Shown here: in pieces, positions 8,024 to 11,389 of the stretch
Layout: each line of letters begins with the position of its first letter
Numbering within the stretch: the stretch's first letter is position 1
NCBI GenBank assembly: GCA_964515805.1
Contig: CAZEUZ010000004.1
Coordinates: forward strand, 1-11,389
Source of the DNA: CAZEUZ01 sp964515805
Lineage (GTDB): Bacteria > Pseudomonadota > Gammaproteobacteria > Pseudomonadales > Cellvibrionaceae
Length of the DNA: 11,389 nucleotides
Reading direction: 5' to 3'
Translations under genes and position numbers: made by a program
Notes under the pieces: generated by a model
The model's database searches: none
What the model saw: only the letters and a program-made list of their open reading frames with translations
What the model was told of the DNA's origin: nothing

Positions 8024-8511
8024 TTTTCTGCGGTAGCCAAGAGCACTTTTTTGGCTTCGTTAATCTTTGCTGCCAGGTAATTGCTACCGCCTCTGTCGGG
8101 GTGGTTTTTTTGCATCAATTCGCGGTGACGCTGAATAATTTGTTTTCTATTTGCTGCGGCGGTTAAACCAAATAACTCCATTGCTTCGGCATAGGTCATT
8201 GTCGATTTGGGTCCCGGTTTGTCGCGATAGTTAGAGTGATTGGGCTTGTATTTTCGCCATTGTTGCAGAAAAGGTAAAAATCGCAATCCTAGAACTGCCA
8301 ACTTACCGATAATGGGTATCGCTGCAGCAATAGCTGCACCCAACCAATGAATTCTACCGGTCAAGGCAAGCGTGATAGTGACCCCGATAATACCGTAGAA
8401 GGCATATTTCATCAGTAGTGAGCGGCGTATGGCTACCGGTTGACGGCGCAAGTAGCGGATTGCAAAAATAGCCGCCAGTACCATAATAATGACAAATATT
8501 ATACGTAGCAT
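8020..8511 (-). CDS. Membrane-anchored C-terminal J-domain protein (Tim14/Pam18-like topology)
   Basis: This 163-residue protein probably recruits and stimulates a DnaK-type Hsp70 at the inner membrane. There are three hydrophobic stretches (about 2-18, 36-51 and 57-79), then a basic linker, then a short J-domain at the very C-terminus (about 105-163) with the required HPD at 137-139. The wording around it, NHPDRGGSNYLAAKINEAKKVL, is close to mitochondrial Tim14/Pam18 J-proteins, which also place the J-domain after an N-terminal membrane anchor. There is no Gly/Phe region, zinc domain or C-terminal client domain, so it is not DnaJ or CbpA. The client is unknown. It sits 76 bases downstream of tRNA-Arg and overlaps the GIY-YIG gene by four bases. 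Its ribosome-binding site is weak (AGAG). Confidence 0.85.
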   Translation of the reverse strand: MLRIIFVIIMVLAAIFAIRYLRRQPVAIRRSLLMKYAFYGIIGVTITLALTGRIHWLGAAIAAAIPIIGKLAVLGLRFLPFLQQWRKYKPNHSNYRDKPGPKSTMTYAEAMELFGLTAAANRKQIIQRHRELMQKNHPDRGGSNYLAAKINEAKKVLLATAEK

Positions 8512-8587
8512 GATATCTCTGTTAGAGTTTTTTCTTATACTGTAACGGTGAGTGTCTCGAGTAATTAGGATTTGCTGACAATATTAA

Positions 8588-8663
8588 TGGCGCCCTCGGC
8601 AGGAGTCGAACCTGCAATCTTACCCTTAGGAGGGGTCTGCATTATCCATTATGCTACGAGGGC
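8588..8663 (-). tRNA. tRNA-Arg(CCU)
   Basis: A complete 76-base cloverleaf reads on the minus strand. The acceptor pair is GCCCTCG/CGAGGGC, the D-stem GCAT/ATGC with GG in the loop, and the anticodon loop CTCCTAA with anticodon CCT at 8630-8628. The variable loop has five bases, the T-arm is GCAGG-TTCGACT-CCTGC, the discriminator is G, and CCA is encoded at 8590-8588. It decodes AGG arginine codons. The top pair of the anticodon stem is a G27-A43 mismatch; the other four pairs are canonical. The anticodon-stem/loop and T-arm sequences closely resemble the bacterial tRNA-Arg(CCU) family. The gene is single, with no other tRNA in the window. Confidence 0.97.
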
Positions 8664-8681
8664 CAGCATACCTATGAAAAA

Positions 8682-8710
8682 TTGGCACTATTGTATGTGC
8701 TTGGCATAAT
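8682..8710 (+). promoter_or_regulatory. Sigma70-like promoter of arsS
   Basis: TTGGCA (8682-8687; 5 of 6 to TTGACA) is followed after exactly 17 bases by CATAAT (8705-8710; 5 of 6 to TATAAT). It is the best promoter match in the window. A start near 8717 would give a leader of about 97 bases before the arsS ATG, and that leader contains the palindrome at 8764-8778. No ArsR- or metal-type operator was recognised. Confidence 0.55.
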
Positions 8711-8719
8711 CGGAGGCAA
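8690..8719 (-). promoter_or_regulatory. Candidate promoter of tRNA-Arg
   Basis: On the minus strand TTGCCT (8719-8714; 4 of 6) is followed after 18 bases by TACAAT (8695-8690; 5 of 6). Transcription would start near 8683, about 20 bases before the mature tRNA 5' end, a sensible leader for processing by RNase P. It overlaps the oppositely directed arsS promoter, so both could not be occupied by RNA polymerase at once. Confidence 0.45.
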
Positions 8720-8763
8720 ACTTTTGCTTGAAAACTGTGTCATAAGTGTACTCGCCACAAAAA

Positions 8764-8778
8764 AGTCCAGCCTGGACT
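8764..8778. repeat. 15-base perfect odd palindrome in the arsS leader
   Basis: AGTCCAG-C-CTGGACT has seven-base arms around one central base, 35 bases before the arsS ATG. A run of six A (8759-8764) precedes it on the plus strand. Read on the minus strand it is therefore a short hairpin (stem AGTCCA/TGGACT, loop GGC) followed by a T-run, which resembles a weak intrinsic terminator facing the tRNA. It could equally be a dimeric-protein operator or a hairpin in the arsS messenger. The sequence shows the symmetry; the role is inference. Confidence 0.5.
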
Positions 8779-8813
8779 AGTCATTTACTGAATCCAATAG
8801 TAAGAATCGCTTT

Positions 8814-9812
8814 ATGTTAGATACCAAACCGCTGTTGTTAAATACGGATTTCCCACCAATCAAACGTTTGCAAACGCGGATTTTACAAGTCAATCTGGGT
8901 TATTTATGTAATTTGAGTTGCACCCATTGTCACGTCAATGCTGGGCCTAAACGAACAGAGCTAATGTCGGCGGAAACCATTGATGACGTGCTAGCTTATA
9001 TGGATAAACATCACATTCAGTGTTTGGATCTTACCGGCGGTGCGCCGGAAATGAACCCTCACTTTCGCGACTTGGTGACTGCCGCCAGAGCAATGGGTGT
9101 AGCCGTTATAGACCGGTGCAATCTAACCATTTTATGCGAGCCAGGTTATGCAGATTTGGCGGATTTTTTAGCTGAAAATCAAGTGACAATTACAGCATCA
9201 TTGCCTTGTTATTCAGAACAAAATGTTTCAGAGCAAAGGGGTAAGGGAGTCTTTGAGCTGTCTATTGAGGCTTTGCAGCGGTTAAATAAGTTAGATTATG
9301 GTAAGCGCCCGGAACGGCCGTTGCACTTGGTCTACAATCCAAACGGTGCTTTTTTACCTCCAAGCCAAAATATGTTGGAAGAAAAATACAAGAAGGTACT
9401 CGCCGATAACTACGGTATTGTATTTAATCAGTTGTTGACCATTACCAATATGCCAATCAGTCGTTTTGGCGGCATGTTGTTATCGAAAGGAATGTACGAT
9501 GACTACATGAAACTGTTAAAAGACAATTTTTCCGAACAAAATCTAGATTCGGTTATGTGCAAAACGCTACTGAGTATTGATTGGCAAGGGTATGTTTATG
9601 ACTGTGATTTTAATCAAATGCTGAATATGCCATTACAGTACCGCAACAACTATTCCACCAAGCAAACTATATCTACGGATAGAACCCGATGGCATCTGAG
9701 GGATTTATTGGAGGATAAGCTAACCCATCAAAATATTGTTATTGGCGACCATTGTTATGGATGTACTGCTGGGCAAGGAAGCAGCTGTGGCGGTGCCCTT
9801 GAAGATACTTGA
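8814..9812 (+). CDS. arsS: Arsenosugar biosynthesis radical SAM protein ArsS
   Basis: Proteins of this family use a [4Fe-4S] cluster and S-adenosylmethionine to attach the deoxyadenosyl group to dimethylated arsenic, the step toward arsenosugars that follows methylation by ArsM. The cluster motif is C32-x3-C36-x2-C39 (CNLSCTHC) in the typical setting LGYLCNLSCTHCHVNAGPKR. The SAM-binding glycines are in GGAPE (75-79). Other family blocks are IDRCNLTIL (99-107), ASLPCYSEQNVSEQRG (128-143) and TNMPISRFG (211-219). The C-terminal cysteine-rich domain (DUF3641) has C249 in VMCK, C264 in YDCDFNQML, and HCYGCTAGQGSSCGG (313-327). All 332 residues fit the family length and nothing is missing. The ribosome-binding site is poor. 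No arsM, arsR or arsenate gene is next to it. The downstream map gene is probably functionally unrelated. Confidence 0.92.
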   Translation: MLDTKPLLLNTDFPPIKRLQTRILQVNLGYLCNLSCTHCHVNAGPKRTELMSAETIDDVLAYMDKHHIQCLDLTGGAPEMNPHFRDLVTAARAMGVAVIDRCNLTILCEPGYADLADFLAENQVTITASLPCYSEQNVSEQRGKGVFELSIEALQRLNKLDYGKRPERPLHLVYNPNGAFLPPSQNMLEEKYKKVLADNYGIVFNQLLTITNMPISRFGGMLLSKGMYDDYMKLLKDNFSEQNLDSVMCKTLLSIDWQGYVYDCDFNQMLNMPLQYRNNYSTKQTISTDRTRWHLRDLLEDKLTHQNIVIGDHCYGCTAGQGSSCGGALEDT

Positions 9813-9830
9813 TTTCACAATCGCACCTCT

Positions 9831-9854
9831 CCTATGAACTTCCCTATGAACTCC
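9831..9854 (+). repeat. Two-copy 12-base tandem repeat
   Basis: CCTATGAACTTC (9831-9842) is directly followed by CCTATGAACTCC (9843-9854), differing at one base. It lies in the 132-base gap between arsS and map, which shows no convincing terminator. TATGAT (9890-9895) and TACAAT (9881-9886) could serve as -10 elements for map, but neither has a good -35. Confidence 0.6.
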
Positions 9855-9944
9855 TAACGGATTGAGGCTGCTATCGAAAATACAATCTCTATGATATAGT
9901 CCAAAATTAATCAGGTCTCTAACTCATCACTTGGAACAGTTTTC

Positions 9945-10721
9945 TTGACAGTTACTATTAAAACCGCCGAAGAAATCCAAAAAATGCGTGTTGCCGGTCG
10001 TATGGCTGCTGAAGTGTTAGAAATGATTGAAGATCACGTGCAGCCAGGTGTTAGCACTGAAACAATCGATCAAATTTGCCATGATTACATTGTAGATAAA
10101 CAGCAGGCCACCCCGGCATGCTTAAACTACAGAGGGTTTCCAAAGTCGATTTGCACTTCGGTAAACCACGTTGTTTGTCACGGCATACCATCACCGAAAA
10201 AGATACTCAAAAATGGCGACATTATAAATATCGATGTCACTGTGATCTATGAAGGGTACCACGGCGACACCAGTAAAATGTATTGTGTCGGCGAAGTCAG
10301 TAGTCATGCCAAAAGGCTCGTCGACATTACCCAAAAATGCCTCTATAAAGCCATTGCACTGGTAAAGCCAGGGACGCAGCTAGGTGATATCGGCTACTGT
10401 ATTCAAAGCTATGCTGAATCGAATTACTATTCGGTGGTACGTGAATACTGTGGTCACGGTATTGGTGCGAATTTCCACGAAGAGCCTCAAGTGCTGCACT
10501 ATGGCTCACCTGGTACTGGTATGGCGCTGGTTGAAGGCATGACTTTTACCATTGAGCCCATGATCAATGCAGGTAGCCACCGAACCAAGTTAAAAAAAGA
10601 TGGTTGGACGGTAGAAACAAAAGATGGTCGTCTTTCCGCTCAATGGGAACATACGCTACTAGTTAATTCTGAAGGCGTGGAAGTGCTGACTGCGCGTTCT
10701 GAAGAATCGTTTGGCCGGTAA
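9945..10721 (+). CDS. map: Type I methionine aminopeptidase
   Basis: This cytosolic enzyme removes the initiator methionine from nascent proteins with small second residues. The 258-residue protein aligns without gaps to E. coli numbering at the active site: metal ligands D97, D108, H171, E204 and E235, with H79 and H178 as catalytic and substrate-contacting histidines. There is no zinc-finger or SEC-C extension. The start is TTG at 9945. It places TVTIKTAEEIQKMRVAGRMAAEVLEMIE where the family's N-terminus begins, and no upstream ATG fits, so the next in-frame ATG (codon 14) would cut into the domain. A GGAA sits eight bases upstream. It is followed 21 bases later by cvpA and may be cotranscribed with cvpA and purF. 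In many gammaproteobacteria map lies beside rpsB-tsf, so this may be a relocated or second copy. Confidence 0.96.
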   Translation: MTVTIKTAEEIQKMRVAGRMAAEVLEMIEDHVQPGVSTETIDQICHDYIVDKQQATPACLNYRGFPKSICTSVNHVVCHGIPSPKKILKNGDIINIDVTVIYEGYHGDTSKMYCVGEVSSHAKRLVDITQKCLYKAIALVKPGTQLGDIGYCIQSYAESNYYSVVREYCGHGIGANFHEEPQVLHYGSPGTGMALVEGMTFTIEPMINAGSHRTKLKKDGWTVETKDGRLSAQWEHTLLVNSEGVEVLTARSEESFGR

Positions 10722-10742
10722 AGCGTTTATGACAGTGTCACC

Positions 10743-11237
10743 ATGAATTGGGCAGATTGGCTAATCATTTTTGTTTTCTTGGTCTCCGGCCTTATTAGTA
10801 TGAAACGGGGCTTCATCAAAGAGGCTCTGTCACTGATAATATGGGTGACTGCTTTTATAGCTGCAACCTGGGCTAAGGAGCCCCTTGCCGATCTATTTAT
10901 CCACTGGGTGGACGCGCTGTCCGTGCGTCAACTATTGGCATTCATCCTCGTTTTTATCGTCGTATTAATACTCGGTGGAGTGGTAAATTACCTGCTTGGA
11001 CGGTGTGTCGACATGACCGGTTTAAAAAGTACAGACCGGTTTTTCGGTGTACTATTCGGCTTAGTGCGTGGCGCACTGGTGGTTGTCATAGTCGTGGTTT
11101 ATCTTCCTAGAATTCTGCCGGTGCACCGCGATGAATGGTGGCAGAACTCCTTGTTAATTCCCCATTTCACTGCTATGGAAGATAATTTTTTTGCATTGGT
11201 GTCGATGGCGTATGATCTCATTATGAGGTTCTTGTAG
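10743..11237 (+). CDS. cvpA: CvpA family membrane protein
   Basis: This is an inner-membrane protein of the colicin V production family. In E. coli cvpA is needed for colicin V export and lies just before purF, as here. The 164 residues hold four hydrophobic segments (about 6-19, 27-43, 63-85 and 100-122). The family motif is RGFIKEALSL (22-31) after the first segment, and DRFFGVLFGLVRG (98-110) opens the last. The molecular role is not settled; links to envelope integrity and stress tolerance have been reported for the family. The ATG lacks a visible Shine-Dalgarno sequence. A five-codon frame (ATG at 10729, MTVSP) ends with a TGA overlapping this ATG, so coupled initiation is possible. The 21-base gap to map suggests a shared transcript. 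Confidence 0.93.
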   Translation: MNWADWLIIFVFLVSGLISMKRGFIKEALSLIIWVTAFIAATWAKEPLADLFIHWVDALSVRQLLAFILVFIVVLILGGVVNYLLGRCVDMTGLKSTDRFFGVLFGLVRGALVVVIVVVYLPRILPVHRDEWWQNSLLIPHFTAMEDNFFALVSMAYDLIMRFL

Positions 11238-11252
11238 TTCCACTCAGTGGAA
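11238..11252 (+). repeat. 15-base perfect odd palindrome between cvpA and purF
   Basis: TTCCACT-C-AGTGGAA begins at the base after the cvpA stop codon and ends 15 bases before the purF ATG. In RNA it gives a short hairpin (TTCCAC/GTGGAA around TCA). A T-run does not follow, so it is not an ordinary terminator. It also does not match the E. coli PurR operator pattern. A role in mRNA processing or translation of purF is possible but unproven. Confidence 0.5.
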
Positions 11253-11267
11253 TCGAGGGTAAATATT

Positions 11268-11389
11268 ATGTGTGGCATTGTTGGAATCGTAGGGCAACAG
11301 GATGTCAATCTGCAGTTGTATGATGCGTTGCTACTATTACAACATCGCGGTCAGGATGCGGCGGGGATTGTTACCTGCGACGGTAGTCG
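11268..11389 (+). CDS. purF: Amidophosphoribosyltransferase, N-terminal fragment cut by the window edge
   Basis: PurF catalyses the first committed step of purine synthesis, converting PRPP and glutamine to phosphoribosylamine. Only the first 40 codons and two bases are in the window. They begin MCGIVGIVG, giving the N-terminal nucleophile cysteine at position 2 of the Ntn-type glutaminase domain, and continue to LLLLQHRGQDAAGIVT (21-36), the glutamine-binding block with the QHRGQD signature of PurF. GlmS and AsnB share the Cys2 fold, but the HRGQDAAGI wording and the cvpA neighbour point to PurF. A good ribosome-binding site, GAGGGT (11255-11260), lies seven bases before the ATG. Confidence 0.93.
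   Translation, partial: MCGIVGIVGQQDVNLQLYDALLLLQHRGQDAAGIVTCDGS

Noticed and set aside
8814..9812. The radical SAM gene as a peptide-maturation (PqqE/SPASM-type) enzyme
   Set aside because: The C-terminal cysteine pattern and the blocks GGAPE, DRCNLTIL and CTAGQGSSCGG match ArsS, and no precursor peptide is seen nearby.
9945..9950. TTGACA as a perfect -35 box
   Set aside because: It is the TTG start codon and ACA second codon of map, and no -10 element follows at proper spacing.
11099..11308. Minus-strand open frame across the end of cvpA and start of purF
   Set aside because: It is antisense to two well-supported genes and shows no protein family features.
1..11389. CRISPR array, insertion sequence or toxin-antitoxin pair
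   Set aside because: No spaced direct repeats, transposase motifs, terminal inverted repeats or paired small genes were found.

Overview
The window looks like a chromosomal segment of a free-living, probably marine, gammaproteobacterium. This is inferred from the closeness of DusA, NhaA, MetAP and the cvpA-purF pair to gammaproteobacterial forms, the moderate G+C content, and an arsenosugar radical SAM gene. No species can be named from the sequence alone.

Layout. From the left edge to about 8.66 kb everything reads leftward (minus strand). The order, in the direction of transcription, is tRNA-Arg(CCU), a membrane J-domain protein, a GIY-YIG nuclease, the Na+/H+ antiporter nhaA, the tRNA-dihydrouridine synthase dusA, and then a 1677-residue single-polypeptide Type ISP restriction-modification enzyme that fills 224-5257. 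The last 220 bases left of that enzyme are A+T-rich. They hold only fragmentary reading frames and perhaps the first codons of another minus-strand gene. From about 8.68 kb to the right edge everything reads rightward: arsS (arsenosugar radical SAM enzyme), map (type I methionine aminopeptidase, TTG start), cvpA, and the first 40 codons of purF.

The divide between the two halves is a compact intergenic region (8664-8813). It carries two overlapping, oppositely directed sigma70-like promoters, one suited to the tRNA and one to arsS, plus a 15-base perfect odd palindrome in the arsS leader. A second 7-1-7 palindrome separates cvpA from purF.

How the genes relate. Most are housekeeping genes: tRNA modification and decoding, ion homeostasis, N-terminal methionine removal, and the committed step of purine synthesis. 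The accessory part is the Type ISP enzyme. It should need no partner, because nuclease, translocase, methyltransferase and target recognition are all in one chain. Its target-recognition stretch is strikingly A+T-rich, and it carries a cysteine-rich insertion in the methyltransferase part. No undescribed multi-gene system is evident. The most interesting leads are the cysteine-rich insertion, the mosaic recognition domain, the Tim14/Pam18-like J-protein coupled to a GIY-YIG nuclease, and the arsS/tRNA promoter region.
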